From positions 186,001 to 250,000 of the forward strand of contig NZ_JYKO02000001.1 in NCBI RefSeq assembly GCF_000949385.2: DNA of 64,000 nucleotides, read 5' to 3'. The DNA comes from Pseudomonas sp. LFM046. GTDB taxonomy: Bacteria > Pseudomonadota > Gammaproteobacteria > Pseudomonadales > Pseudomonadaceae. Position numbers and translations under genes: made by a program. The notes beneath the pieces are model-generated. The model was not told the origin of the DNA. It did no database searches and saw only the letters and a list, made by a program, of their open reading frames with translations. Positions 1 to 8,309 of this stretch are shown in pieces. The first letter of the stretch is position 1, and the number at the start of each line of letters is the position of its first letter.

Positions 1-438
1 GCCCAGGGACAGGGTTGCGCCCACCACGTCGGGGCGGATCGGCAGCTCGCGGGCGTTGAGGTCCAGCAGGCAGACCAGGGTCACGCTGGCGGGGCGGCCG
101 TAGTCGAACAGCTCGTTGAGGGCCGCGCGCACGGTGCGTCCGCTCATCAGCACGTCATCGATCAGGACCAGGTGCTGGCCCTCGATCTCGAAGGGCAGCA
201 CGGAGGGGCGTACCTGCGGGTGCAGGCCGCTCTGGGTGAAGTCGTCGCGGTAGAAGGACACGTCCAGGGTGCCCAGCGGGCCGGACTCGCCCAGTTGCGC
301 CAGGAGGGCCTGGGCAACCCAGACGCCGCCGGTGCGAATGCCGATGAAGCGCGGCTCGGTGATGGAGCGGGCCTTGAGGTGGGCTTGCAGGTCGCTGGCC
401 ATCCGCGGCAGCAATTCGGCGGGGTTGGGCAGGGTCAT
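1..438 (-). CDS. pyrR: PyrR bifunctional pyrimidine regulator / uracil phosphoribosyltransferase (3' end outside window)
   Basis: The first 146 residues are visible; the C-terminus lies beyond the left edge. A PRPP-binding loop [12 protein letters not shown] sits at about residues 91-102, and [12 protein letters not shown] near residue 31 is the other conserved phosphoribosyltransferase segment. PyrR proteins convert uracil and PRPP to UMP; in many bacteria they also regulate pyr genes, and in Pseudomonas the gene usually heads pyrR-pyrB-pyrC'. I therefore expect pyrB just outside the window, which is inference. The start ATG is 22 bases downstream of the ruvX stop, so pyrR is probably the distal part of the leftward algH-ruvX-pyrR transcript. 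Family assignment is firm; whether this copy regulates transcription cannot be read here. Confidence 0.93.
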   Translation of the reverse strand, partial: MTLPNPAELLPRMASDLQAHLKARSITEPRFIGIRTGGVWVAQALLAQLGESGPLGTLDVSFYRDDFTQSGLHPQVRPSVLPFEIEGQHLVLIDDVLMSGRTVRAALNELFDYGRPASVTLVCLLDLNARELPIRPDVVGATLSLG

Positions 439-460
439 CGGCGGTCCTCGCTTTCTGGAG

Positions 461-901
461 TCAGGAAGTTGCGCAATTCTCAGCCAGCCAGCCTTCCAGC
501 AGCAGGGCGGCGGCCAGTGCATCGACGGGGCGCTCGCGGTAGCCATCGCGCTGGCCCTGGGCCAGGCGTTGGCCCTTGGCCTCGAAGGTGGTCAGGCGTT
601 CGTCGTGGGTGAACACCGGCAGATTGAAGCGGCCATTCAGGCGTCGGGCGAATTTTTCCGCGCGGGCGCTCATCTCGCTGGGGGTGCCGTCCATGTTCAG
701 CGGCAGGCCCACGACAATGGCGTCGGGCTGCCATTCGCGGATCAGGGCTTCGACCTGCTGCCAGTCCGGCACGCCGTTCTGGGCCTTCAGTACTTTGAGT
801 TCGCGGGCCTGGCCGGTCACTGCCTGGCCCACGGCGACGCCGATCTGTCTGGTGCCGTAATCGAAGCCGAGCAGCAGGCGCAGGGGCTTGGGGTCTGCCA
901 T
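461..901 (-). CDS. ruvX: RuvX/YqgF family putative pre-16S rRNA nuclease (Holliday junction resolvase-like)
   Basis: A 146-residue protein with the RNase H-like fold signature of Yqg[18 protein letters not shown] at residues 9-25 carries the first catalytic Asp (D13), [10 protein letters not shown] follows in the middle, HDERLTT comes next, and the C-terminal [13 protein letters not shown] supplies the last acidic residue. The family acts in the cytoplasm in 16S rRNA 5'-end maturation and was first proposed as a Holliday junction resolvase. The start ATG overlaps the algH stop by one base (TGATG), which points to translational coupling; algH-ruvX is a widely conserved pair. A longer reading frame covers this region but joins two different proteins, so I chose the coupled start. 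Confidence 0.95.
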   Translation of the reverse strand: MADPKPLRLLLGFDYGTRQIGVAVGQAVTGQARELKVLKAQNGVPDWQQVEALIREWQPDAIVVGLPLNMDGTPSEMSARAEKFARRLNGRFNLPVFTHDERLTTFEAKGQRLAQGQRDGYRERPVDALAAALLLEGWLAENCATS

Positions 902-1467
902 CAGGCGTGCCCGGCCTGGGCGGTGAGCAGGCTGAGGTTCACGCCCAGGCGCGCGGCGGCTGCGGCGAGGCGCTGCTCGGAGGGGGTGTCGAAGAGAATG
1001 GCCAGGTCCGCCGGGCAGGTCAGCCAGGCGTTGTCGCTCAGCTCGGCTTCCAGTTGTCCGGCATCCCAGCCGGCATAGCCGAGGGCTACCAGGCTCTTCT
1101 GCGGACCGCCGCCGTCGGCAATGGCGAAGAGCACGTCCTGGGAGGTGGACAGGGCCAGTTCGCCCAGTTCCAGGGTGGCCTGGAAGGAATGGCCGGTGGG
1201 GTGCAGGACAAAGCCGCGATCCGTCTGCACCGGGCCGCCGGAGTAAATGGGCAGGCCCTGGCAGCGCGCGGGCGGGGTGATTTCCGGGCGCAGCTGCTCC
1301 AGCACGTCGCTCAGGCTGAGGCCATTGGGACGGTTGATCACCAGGCCCATGGCGCCCTGCTCGTTGTGCTCCACCAGGTAGGTGACGGTCTGGGCGAAAT
1401 TGGGATCCGCCATGTGTGGCATGGCGATCAGGAAGTGGTGCTTGAGGTAGCTCGGTGCGCTTTTCAT
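901..1467 (-). CDS. algH: AlgH / YqgE family protein (UPF0301)
   Basis: A 188-residue cytoplasmic protein of the YqgE/AlgH family. The N-terminus (YLKHHFLIAMPHMADPNF) and the internal GGPVQTDRGFVLHP and SLGYAGW-type segments (here ALGYAGWDAGQLE) are hallmarks. In P. aeruginosa algH was described as affecting alginate production, but its biochemical role is unsettled. I chose the ATG at 1467 because it gives the family N-terminus MKSAPSYLKHH; an in-frame ATG twelve codons upstream adds sequence not seen in relatives. Its stop overlaps the ruvX start. The 99 bases between this gene and the tonB stop contain no recognisable site. Confidence 0.94.
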   Translation of the reverse strand: MKSAPSYLKHHFLIAMPHMADPNFAQTVTYLVEHNEQGAMGLVINRPNGLSLSDVLEQLRPEITPPARCQGLPIYSGGPVQTDRGFVLHPTGHSFQATLELGELALSTSQDVLFAIADGGGPQKSLVALGYAGWDAGQLEAELSDNAWLTCPADLAILFDTPSEQRLAAAAARLGVNLSLLTAQAGHA

Positions 1468-1566
1468 GTCGGCTAGTTTCAGGCTTAAGGCGGCAGGCTT
1501 CAAGCGGCATGGCCGCCGATGCCCAGGTCCTGATTGAAGCCTAGAGCCTATACCGGTCTGCTGCCG

Positions 1567-2460
1567 TCAGTTGCTCGACAGGCGGTCGCCGCGCTCGAAG
1601 CGCCAGGTGCGAATGATTTCCAGACGGTCGATGTCCGCCAGGTCGCCGGTGAAGGGGGCGAAGGGCGCGGCGAGGCGGACGATGCGCATGGCGCCCTGGT
1701 CCAGCACGGCCTGGCCGGAGGATTCGAGCACCTGCACCTCGTAGAGGGTGCCGTCGCGGTTGATCGATACCAGCAGTCGCAAATTGCCGTAGATGCGTTG
1801 GCGGCGGGCTTCTTCGGGGTAGTTGAGGTTGCCGATGCGCTCGATCTTCTTGCGCCACTCTTCTTTGTACCAGGCGCCCTTGTCGCGCATGGTCGAGGCG
1901 GCGTTGAGGCGGTGGATGCGCGGGCGTTTGGCGTAGAGCTGGCGCTCCTTGTCCAGTTCGGCCTCGAGGCTGGCGATTTCGGAGGACAGTTGCGAGCTGT
2001 CGAACGTGGGCGCCGGCGTGCTCTCGGGCTGGGGCTTGGTCTGCTCGCGCTTGACCGTGGTCTTCTGCGGTTGCGGGCTCTTGGTGGCCACGGCAGCCTT
2101 GGGGGCTTCCTTCTTCGGCGCCTGGGGCGGCGCGGCAGGCGGGGTGGTCTTGCGGATTTCCTTGTCCTGGAACGGTGCCTGCTCGGTGGTCTTGGGCGTG
2201 GCCTTGTGTTCCAGGGTGCCGCTGCCCTGCTGGTTGGCCTGGGCGAGGAAGTCGGCCTTCTTCGGCTTCTCCTCGCTCTTGAAGGTGGCCAGGGTGATTT
2301 CCAGGGTCTTGCTGATCTGCTGCGGGTCGCCAATGGTGAAGCCGACCCCGAGGATCAGCGCCACATGCAGCACGGCGGCGAGGAACAGGGTAAAGCCCAG
2401 CCGATCCGCCGGGCGGACGCTGGCGGACAGTTGGGCGGGAGTATTTACGGCTGCGTTCAT
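1567..2460 (-). CDS. tonB3: TonB-family energy transducer (TonB3-like)
   Basis: A 297-residue inner-membrane protein. One hydrophobic anchor lies at about residues 20-42. A long Pro/Lys/Gln-rich periplasmic spacer follows (about 60-150), then a charged segment and a C-terminal TonB domain with NYPEEARRQRIYGNLRLLVS and DGTLYEVQVLESSG. TonB proteins couple the proton motive force to outer-membrane receptors. The position beside gshB and the pilGHIJK-chp cluster matches P. aeruginosa tonB3, a gene reported to affect twitching motility. No exbB or exbD is adjacent, so it must share them or work without dedicated partners. Orthology is by synteny and architecture, not by measured identity. Confidence 0.88.
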   Translation of the reverse strand: MNAAVNTPAQLSASVRPADRLGFTLFLAAVLHVALILGVGFTIGDPQQISKTLEITLATFKSEEKPKKADFLAQANQQGSGTLEHKATPKTTEQAPFQDKEIRKTTPPAAPPQAPKKEAPKAAVATKSPQPQKTTVKREQTKPQPESTPAPTFDSSQLSSEIASLEAELDKERQLYAKRPRIHRLNAASTMRDKGAWYKEEWRKKIERIGNLNYPEEARRQRIYGNLRLLVSINRDGTLYEVQVLESSGQAVLDQGAMRIVRLAAPFAPFTGDLADIDRLEIIRTWRFERGDRLSSN

Positions 2461-2554
2461 CGCCAGTCAGCTTGCTTCAGATAGCCGCGCAGTCTGCCGA
2501 AGGGAAGCCGGCGGCTGCAAGCCGAAAGCTGTTAGCTGCGTCAAGCTTCACGCT

Positions 2555-3511
2555 TCACGCGGTGGCTTTCAGCTTGGCGGCGATGGCGTCCATCAGCCGC
2601 TCACCGATGCGGGTGTCGTAGGCCTTGTCGATCTCGCGGATGCAGGTGGGGCTGGTGACGTTGATCTCGGTGAGGTGCTCGCCGATCACGTCCAATCCGA
2701 CGAACAGCAGGCCTTTTTCTCGCAGGGTCGGGCCGACGATGGCGGCGATCTCGCGGTCGCGCTCGGTCAGCGGGCGGGCTTCGCCGCGACCGCCGGCGGC
2801 CAGGTTGCCACGGGTTTCGCCCTGGGCGGGGATACGCGCCAGGCAGTAGGGCACCGGTTCGCCGTTGATCATCAGGATGCGCTTGTCGCCGTCCTTGATG
2901 GCCGGCAGGTAGCGCTGCGCCATGATCTGCTGGCGACCGTGGTCGGTCAGGGTTTCGAGGATCACCGAGAGGTTCGGGTCGCCGACGCGATGGCGGAAGA
3001 TCGACGAGCCGCCCATGCCATCAAGGGGTTTGAGAATGATGTCACGCTGTTCTTCGGCAAACTCACGCAGAATGTCCGCTCGTCGACTGACCACGGTCGG
3101 CGGCGTGCACTGGGGAAACAGTGTGGCGAAGAACTTCTCGTTGCAGTCGCGAAGGCTCTGCGGGCGGTTCACCACCAGCACGCCGGCGCGTTCGGCCTGT
3201 TCCAGCAGGTACGTGGAGTAGACGAACTCGTTGTCGAACGGCGGGTCCTTGCGCATGAGGATCACGTCCAGTTCGGCCAGCGGGGTATCGGCCTCGGCTT
3301 CCAGTTCGAACCAGTGATCCGGGTCGAGGAATACCTTCAGGGGGCGCATGCGCGCGCGAGCTTCACCGTTTTTCTGGTATAGGTCCTGCTGTTCCATATA
3401 GAACAGCGACCAGCCACGCTCCTGGGCAGCCAGCAGCATGGCCAGCGAGCTGTCCTTCTTGAAGGAGATTTGCGCAATGGGGTCCATGACGATCCCGACG
3501 CGAACGCTCAT
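2555..3511 (-). CDS. gshB: Glutathione synthetase
   Basis: A 318-residue ATP-grasp ligase that joins gamma-glutamylcysteine to glycine, the last step of glutathione synthesis. The N-terminal MSVRVGIVMDPIAQI segment, the glycine-rich loop LDGMGGSSIFRH near residues 163-174 and the C-terminal NVTSPTCIREID metal/ATP segment are typical of proteobacterial GshB. The ATG at 3511 is preceded by a GGAGACACC ribosome-binding site and gives the family N-terminus; an in-frame start five codons upstream is unlikely. Divergent from pilG with 267 bases between starts. The neighbouring Pil-Chp operon is functionally unrelated; the adjacency is conserved synteny. Confidence 0.97.
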   Translation of the reverse strand: MSVRVGIVMDPIAQISFKKDSSLAMLLAAQERGWSLFYMEQQDLYQKNGEARARMRPLKVFLDPDHWFELEAEADTPLAELDVILMRKDPPFDNEFVYSTYLLEQAERAGVLVVNRPQSLRDCNEKFFATLFPQCTPPTVVSRRADILREFAEEQRDIILKPLDGMGGSSIFRHRVGDPNLSVILETLTDHGRQQIMAQRYLPAIKDGDKRILMINGEPVPYCLARIPAQGETRGNLAAGGRGEARPLTERDREIAAIVGPTLREKGLLFVGLDVIGEHLTEINVTSPTCIREIDKAYDTRIGERLMDAIAAKLKATA

Positions 3512-3778
3512 GGGGTGTCTCCGCAACAGGTTTCAAGGGGCGCGCCGAAGCTGGCGGGCCGGTTGGATAAGGCGCTCAGGGTGGCGCCGGTGTTGATTGC
3601 GGTCAAGGAAAAATCCTTCCCTAAATAGGGAAGAATCGCAGATGCGGGGGCCGTGTAGCTTGCGTCTGGAGACTGTGCTAAAAAGGCCCGACGATTGGGT
3701 TGCAGCCCGTCGATTTCAGGGCCTCAGGCACATATATAAAGCAGAATAACGACTCACCGAGGCGATGGTAGGGCGAAC

Positions 3779-4186
3779 ATGGAACAGCATTCCGAGGGTT
3801 TGAAGGTCATGGTGATCGACGATTCGAAGACGATTCGTCGGACCGCCGAGACTCTGCTCAAGAAAGTGGGGTGCGAGGTCATCACCGCGGTCGATGGTTT
3901 CGATGCCTTGGCCAAGATCGCCGATTCCCACCCGAACATCATCTTCGTCGACATCATGATGCCTCGCCTGGACGGTTATCAGACCTGCGCCCTGATCAAG
4001 AACAACAGCGCTTTCAAGTCCACCCCGGTGATCATGCTGTCCTCCAAGGACGGCCTGTTCGACAAGGCCAAGGGTCGCATCGTCGGTTCCGACCAGTACC
4101 TCACCAAGCCCTTCAGCAAGGAAGAGCTGCTCGGCGCGATCAAGACTCACGTCCCCGATTTCACCCCGGTGGAGCAAGCCTCCTGA
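3779..4186 (+). CDS. pilG: PilG, single-domain response regulator of the Pil-Chp twitching motility system
   Basis: A 135-residue CheY-like receiver. The acidic pair is at D14-D15 (VIDDSKT), the phosphoacceptor Asp is D58 in IIFVDIMMP, the Ser/Thr position follows in VIMLSSKDG, and the Lys is K110 in YLTKPF. No output domain follows. In P. aeruginosa PilG is phosphorylated by ChpA and promotes pilus extension and cAMP signalling through other partners. It is the first gene of the rightward operon pilG-pilH-pilI-pilJ-pilK-chpA-chpB-chpC. The divergent region 3512-3778 should hold its promoter, but I see no consensus I would defend. Confidence 0.97.
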   Translation: MEQHSEGLKVMVIDDSKTIRRTAETLLKKVGCEVITAVDGFDALAKIADSHPNIIFVDIMMPRLDGYQTCALIKNNSAFKSTPVIMLSSKDGLFDKAKGRIVGSDQYLTKPFSKEELLGAIKTHVPDFTPVEQAS

Positions 4187-4231
4187 AGTCCGGCCTGAAG
4201 GCCGGTGAAGCCTTTCCGTATGGGGAACACC

Positions 4232-4597
4232 ATGGCTCGTATTCTGATTGTTGATGACTCGCCGACCGAGATGTACAAGCTGACCGCGATGCTCGAGAAG
4301 CACGGTCACCAGGTACTCAAGGCCGAAAATGGCGCCGATGGCGTGGCCCTTGCCCGCCAGGAGAAGCCGGACGCCGTCCTGATGGACATCGTCATGCCCG
4401 GCCTCAACGGTTTCCAGGCGACCCGTCAGCTGACCAAGGACGCTGAAACCAGCCATATCCCGGTGATCATCGTCACCACCAAGGATCAGGAAACCGACAA
4501 GGTCTGGGGCAAGCGCCAAGGCGCCAAGGACTACCTGACCAAACCGATCGAAGAAGACACCCTGATCAAGACCCTGAACACGGTACTGGCCGGCTGA
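4232..4597 (+). CDS. pilH: PilH, single-domain response regulator
   Basis: A 121-residue CheY-like receiver with acidic pair D8-D9 (IVDDSPTEM), phosphoacceptor D52 (AVLMDIVMPGLNG) and the conserved Lys in YLTKP. The start at 4232 gives the known PilH N-terminus MARILIVDDSP; the in-frame ATGs at 4205 and 4220 extend it into poorly conserved sequence. In P. aeruginosa PilH opposes PilG, favouring pilus retraction or acting as a phosphate sink for ChpA. It follows pilG by 45 bases and precedes pilI by 55, all on one strand. The two receivers differ clearly in sequence, so they are old paralogues and not a recent duplication. Confidence 0.97.
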   Translation: MARILIVDDSPTEMYKLTAMLEKHGHQVLKAENGADGVALARQEKPDAVLMDIVMPGLNGFQATRQLTKDAETSHIPVIIVTTKDQETDKVWGKRQGAKDYLTKPIEEDTLIKTLNTVLAG

Positions 4598-4652
4598 TTG
4601 CCGCGCCGGTCCCTGAAACATAACTATTAGAAACAGGCCAAGGCCGGTCGCC

Positions 4653-5189
4653 ATGTCGGATTCGCAGACACCTTTCCAGCTCCTCTTCGGAATCGACCAG
4701 CGCTGTCGCGCGCTGGCCGCGGGGCTGCCTGCGCAACAGCAGGTGGTGCAGAGCTGGAGCGGCATCGGCTTTCGCATGGGTGAGCGCCGGTTCGTGGCGC
4801 CCATGGGCGAGGTCAGCGAAGTGCTCCATGAGCCGCGCTACACCTCGCTGCCGGGAGTGAAAGGCTGGGTCAAGGGCGTCTCAAACGTCCGTGGCCGCCT
4901 GCTCCCGATCATGGACCTGTGCGGTTTCTTTGGCAGTGAACTGTCACCCCTGCGCAAACAGCGCCGGGTACTGGTAGTGGACCATCAGGAAATCTTCGCC
5001 GGGCTGATCGTCGACGAAGTCTTCGGCATGCAGCATTTCCTGGTGGATGCCTTCAGCGAGGAACTGCCTCCGCTGGAGGCCAGCATCCAGCCCTTCATCC
5101 ACGGTGTCTTCAACCGCGAGCAGCCCTGGCTGGTATTCAGCCCGCATGCGCTGGCGCAGCACCAGGCGTTCCTCGAGGTGGCGGTCTAG
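4653..5189 (+). CDS. pilI: PilI, CheW-like coupling protein
   Basis: A 178-residue protein with a CheW domain over about residues 30-170. [22 protein letters not shown] is recognisable as the CheW core (quoted here only as [18 protein letters not shown]), and [19 protein letters not shown] forms the second half. CheW proteins bridge chemoreceptors and the histidine kinase; here the partners are PilJ and ChpA. The gene lies between pilH and pilJ. The 139 bases after its stop are long for this compact operon and contain a GC-rich stem-loop, annotated separately. ChpC further down is the second CheW-like adaptor of the same system. Confidence 0.95.
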   Translation: MSDSQTPFQLLFGIDQRCRALAAGLPAQQQVVQSWSGIGFRMGERRFVAPMGEVSEVLHEPRYTSLPGVKGWVKGVSNVRGRLLPIMDLCGFFGSELSPLRKQRRVLVVDHQEIFAGLIVDEVFGMQHFLVDAFSEELPPLEASIQPFIHGVFNREQPWLVFSPHALAQHQAFLEVAV

Positions 5190-5261
5190 GTTCGACGCGG
5201 GGCGCCTGGCGCTCCGCACTGGCTATCGGGACAGAGCTCCCGGGGCCCAGGCTTCAAGGTT

Positions 5262-5284
5262 GGGCCGGCATTGCCGGCCCTTTG
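5262..5284 (+). terminator. GC-rich stem-loop between pilI and pilJ (intercistronic hairpin)
   Basis: Arms GGGCCGGC (5262-5269) and GCCGGCCC (5273-5280) are perfectly complementary around a three-base loop and are followed by TTTGG. It resembles a weak or partial intrinsic terminator. Since pilJ and the rest of the operon lie downstream, it more likely tunes read-through or protects an mRNA end than stops transcription. Confidence 0.5.
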
Positions 5285-5328
5285 GCGTTACATGGGAACA
5301 AGTGGTTGGTCCAGGCGGGGGCCCGATA

Positions 5329-7377
5329 ATGAAAATACTGAACACAGGCAATCTGTTTTCCGGGGTGCGCAGCACGTCGCTGATCGCCGGACTCTTCGTG
5401 GTCCTGGTCATCTCCATCGTGCTGCTGTTCGCGAACTTCGCGTACCTCAACACCCAGGCGAACTACGACAAGGAGTACATCAGCCACGCCGGTGAGCTGC
5501 GTGTGCTCTCCCAGCGTATCGCCAAGAACTCCAGCGAAGCCGCCGCGGGCAAGGCCGAGGCCTTCGCCCTGTTGAAGGACGCGCGCAACGACTTCGACAA
5601 GCGCTGGAACGTCCTCCTCAAAGGCGACGAGGTCAGCGACCTGCCGGCCGCACCGGCCGCGGTGAAGGTGGAAATGGACGCCGTGCAGAAGGACTGGGAC
5701 AGCCTGCGCAAGAACGCCGACGCCATCCTGGCCAGCGAACAGACCGTACTCTCCCTGCACCAGGTAGCCGCCACCCTGGCCGAAACCATCCCGCAGCTGC
5801 AGGTCGAGTACGAGGAAGTCGTGGACATCCTCCTCGAAAGCGGCGCACCCGCCAGCCAGGTTTCCGTGGCCCAGCGCCAGTCGCTGCTGGCCGAACGTAT
5901 CCTCGGCTCGGTGAACAAGGTGCTGGCCGGTGACGAAGACTCGGTCCAGGCCGCCGACATGTTCGGCCGCGACGCCAGCCTCTTCGGCCGCGTACTGAGC
6001 GCCATGCTGGAAGGCAACGCGGCGATGGACATCTCCAAGGTGACCAACACCGAGGCGCTGGAGCGCCTGCAGGAGATTTCCGAGCTGTTCGAATTCGTAT
6101 CCGGCTCCGTGGACGAGATCCTCGAAACCTCCCCCGAACTGTTCCAGGTCCGTGAATCCGCCAACACCATCTTCACCGGCTCCCAGACGATGCTGGACAA
6201 GGCCTCCAGCCTGACCAACGGCTTCGAGAACCTGGCCGCTGGCCGTGGCATGAACACCCTGGCCGGCTACTTCCTGGGCGCCATCGCCCTGGGCGCGATC
6301 ATCCTCATCGGCCTGGTAATGGTGCAGAGCACCCGCAGCCGACTGGCGGAAACCGCGGCGAAGAACGAACGTAACCAGGCCGCGATTCTGCGCCTGCTCG
6401 ACGAAATCGCCGACCTCGCCGACGGTGACCTGACCGTGGCCGCGACCGTGACCGAGGACTTCACCGGCGCCATCGCGGACTCCATCAACTACTCCATCGA
6501 CCAGCTCCGCGAACTGGTTGAAACCATCAACCTGACTGCCGTGCAGGTGGCCGCCGCCGCCCAGGAAACCCAAGCCACCGCCATGCACCTGGCCGAGGCT
6601 TCCGAGCACCAGGCCCAGGAAATCGCCGGCGCCTCCGCCGCGATCAACGAAATGGCCGTGTCCATTGACCAGGTATCGGCGAACGCCTCCGAGTCCTCGG
6701 CGGTAGCGGAACGTTCCGTGGCCATCGCCAACAAGGGCAACGAAGTGGTGCACAACACCATCACCGGCATGGACAACATCCGCGAGCAGATCCAGGACAC
6801 CTCCAAGCGAATCAAGCGCCTGGGTGAATCGTCCCAGGAGATCGGTGACATCGTGAGCCTGATTAACGACATTGCCGACCAGACCAACATCCTCGCCCTG
6901 AACGCCGCGATCCAGGCGTCCATGGCGGGCGACGCGGGCCGCGGCTTCGCCGTGGTAGCGGACGAAGTACAGCGCCTCGCGGAACGCTCCTCCGCTGCGA
7001 CCAAGCAGATCGAGGCCCTGGTGAAGACCATTCAGACCGACACCAACGAGGCGGTGATCTCCATGGAGCAGACCACCTCCGAAGTGGTCCGTGGTGCCCG
7101 CCTGGCCCAGGACGCCGGTGTGGCCCTGGAGGAGATCGAGAAGGTATCCAAGACCCTCGCGGCGCTGATCCAGAACATCTCCAACGCCGCTCGTCAGCAA
7201 GCGTCCTCCGCCGGCCACATCTCCAACACCATGAACGTGATCCAGGAGATCACCTCGCAGACCTCCGCCGGTACCACCGCCACCGCGAAGAGCATCGGTA
7301 ACCTGGCGAAGATGGCCAGTGAGATGCGCAAGTCGGTTTCCGGCTTCAAGCTGCCGGAAACCCAGGACATAGCCTGA
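5329..7377 (+). CDS. pilJ: PilJ, methyl-accepting chemotaxis protein of the Pil-Chp system
   Basis: A 682-residue inner-membrane chemoreceptor. The first membrane segment is at about residues 17-40. A periplasmic PilJ-type module begins with [19 protein letters not shown], the second membrane segment is near residues 310-330 ([20 protein letters not shown]), then HAMP and a long cytoplasmic signalling domain with the hairpin tip [20 protein letters not shown]. The tip has QASMAGD where classical receptors have EAARAGE, as in P. aeruginosa PilJ. The start at 5329 gives the family N-terminus and length; upstream in-frame codons overlap pilI. Its known input is surface contact through PilA. Stem-loops lie on both sides of the gene. 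Confidence 0.97.
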   Translation: MKILNTGNLFSGVRSTSLIAGLFVVLVISIVLLFANFAYLNTQANYDKEYISHAGELRVLSQRIAKNSSEAAAGKAEAFALLKDARNDFDKRWNVLLKGDEVSDLPAAPAAVKVEMDAVQKDWDSLRKNADAILASEQTVLSLHQVAATLAETIPQLQVEYEEVVDILLESGAPASQVSVAQRQSLLAERILGSVNKVLAGDEDSVQAADMFGRDASLFGRVLSAMLEGNAAMDISKVTNTEALERLQEISELFEFVSGSVDEILETSPELFQVRESANTIFTGSQTMLDKASSLTNGFENLAAGRGMNTLAGYFLGAIALGAIILIGLVMVQSTRSRLAETAAKNERNQAAILRLLDEIADLADGDLTVAATVTEDFTGAIADSINYSIDQLRELVETINLTAVQVAAAAQETQATAMHLAEASEHQAQEIAGASAAINEMAVSIDQVSANASESSAVAERSVAIANKGNEVVHNTITGMDNIREQIQDTSKRIKRLGESSQEIGDIVSLINDIADQTNILALNAAIQASMAGDAGRGFAVVADEVQRLAERSSAATKQIEALVKTIQTDTNEAVISMEQTTSEVVRGARLAQDAGVALEEIEKVSKTLAALIQNISNAARQQASSAGHISNTMNVIQEITSQTSAGTTATAKSIGNLAKMASEMRKSVSGFKLPETQDIA

Positions 7378-7388
7378 CCAGGAGAGGC

Positions 7389-7409
7389 GCCGCGGCCTGA
7401 GGCCGCGGC
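7389..7409 (+). terminator. GC-rich stem-loop between pilJ and pilK (intercistronic hairpin)
   Basis: A perfect inverted repeat with 9-base arms GCCGCGGCC and GGCCGCGGC separated by TGA, starting 12 bases after the pilJ stop and ending just before pilK. There is no T-tract, so I read it as an mRNA stabilising or processing structure and not as a full terminator. With the hairpin at 5262 it brackets pilJ. Confidence 0.5.
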
Positions 7410-7418
7410 ACGACGGCC

Positions 7419-8300
7419 ATGAATCAAGGGCACGACAGCATGCAGACAGGCGGCGTCTGGGCCTTGAAACCCCTGGCCGATATGACGACAGCGGAGTTCC
7501 ACGACTGGCAATCGCTGCTCGAGGAACGCACTGGCGTGGTGGTCAGCGAGCAACGCCGCTCCTTCCTCCAGGCCAACCTCACCGCGCGCATGCGCGAGCT
7601 GGGGGTGCAGGACTACGCCAGCTATTACCGCCAGGTCACCGATGGACCTCGCGGGGCAGTGGAGTGGTCCAACCTGCTGGATCGCCTGACGGTGCAGGAA
7701 ACCCGTTTCTTCCGCCACGGGCCCTCCTTCGAACTGCTTGCCGGCTACCTGCGCGGGCGTGTCGAGGCGGGCCTTGAACGGCCCCTGGAAATCTGGAGCG
7801 TTGGTTGCTCCAGCGGTGAAGAGCCTTATTCCCTGGCCATGGTGGCCGCCGAGGCCCTCGCCGGGAGCGGGCATCCGGACTATTTCGGCGTGACCGGCAC
7901 CGACATCAGCCTCAGCGCGCTGGGCAAGGCCCGCGAAGGGGCGTACGGCGCGCGGCGCCTGGAGCAATTGGAGACGGGGCTCGTCGAGCGCTATTTCCAG
8001 GCCCAGGCCAATGGCCGTTACAAGATTGTGCCGAGCCTGGCAGCACGGGTGTGCTGCGCCAGGCTCAATGTGCTGGAACTGGCCAAGGCGCCAATGTCCG
8101 GCATGGACGTAATTTTCTGTCAGAACCTGTTGATCTACTTCCGCCGCTGGCGTCGCCGGGACATCCTCAATCGCCTGGCCGAGCGCCTGGCGCCGGGAGG
8201 CCTGTTGGTGCTGGGCGTCGGCGAAGTGATGGGTTGGCAGCACTCGGACCTCGAACCGGTGCCCAATGAACAGGTTCTGGCATTCACCCGGAAGGGATAG
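7419..8300 (+). CDS. pilK: PilK, CheR-type protein-glutamate methyltransferase
   Basis: A 293-residue CheR family enzyme that is expected to methylate receptor glutamates on PilJ using SAM. An N-terminal CheR helical domain (about 20-90, with SEQRRSFLQANL) precedes the SAM-binding domain, whose motif I reads WSVGCSSGEEPYSLAMV near residue 127. VTGTDISLSALGKAREG and MDVIFCQNLLIYF follow. The ATG at 7419 is used here; the in-frame ATG at 7440 has a better placed AAGGG and would give 286 residues, so the start is uncertain by seven codons. chpA begins nine bases after its stop. The opposing methylesterase is ChpB. Confidence 0.94.
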   Translation: MNQGHDSMQTGGVWALKPLADMTTAEFHDWQSLLEERTGVVVSEQRRSFLQANLTARMRELGVQDYASYYRQVTDGPRGAVEWSNLLDRLTVQETRFFRHGPSFELLAGYLRGRVEAGLERPLEIWSVGCSSGEEPYSLAMVAAEALAGSGHPDYFGVTGTDISLSALGKAREGAYGARRLEQLETGLVERYFQAQANGRYKIVPSLAARVCCARLNVLELAKAPMSGMDVIFCQNLLIYFRRWRRRDILNRLAERLAPGGLLVLGVGEVMGWQHSDLEPVPNEQVLAFTRKG

Positions 8301-8309
8301 CAGACGGCT

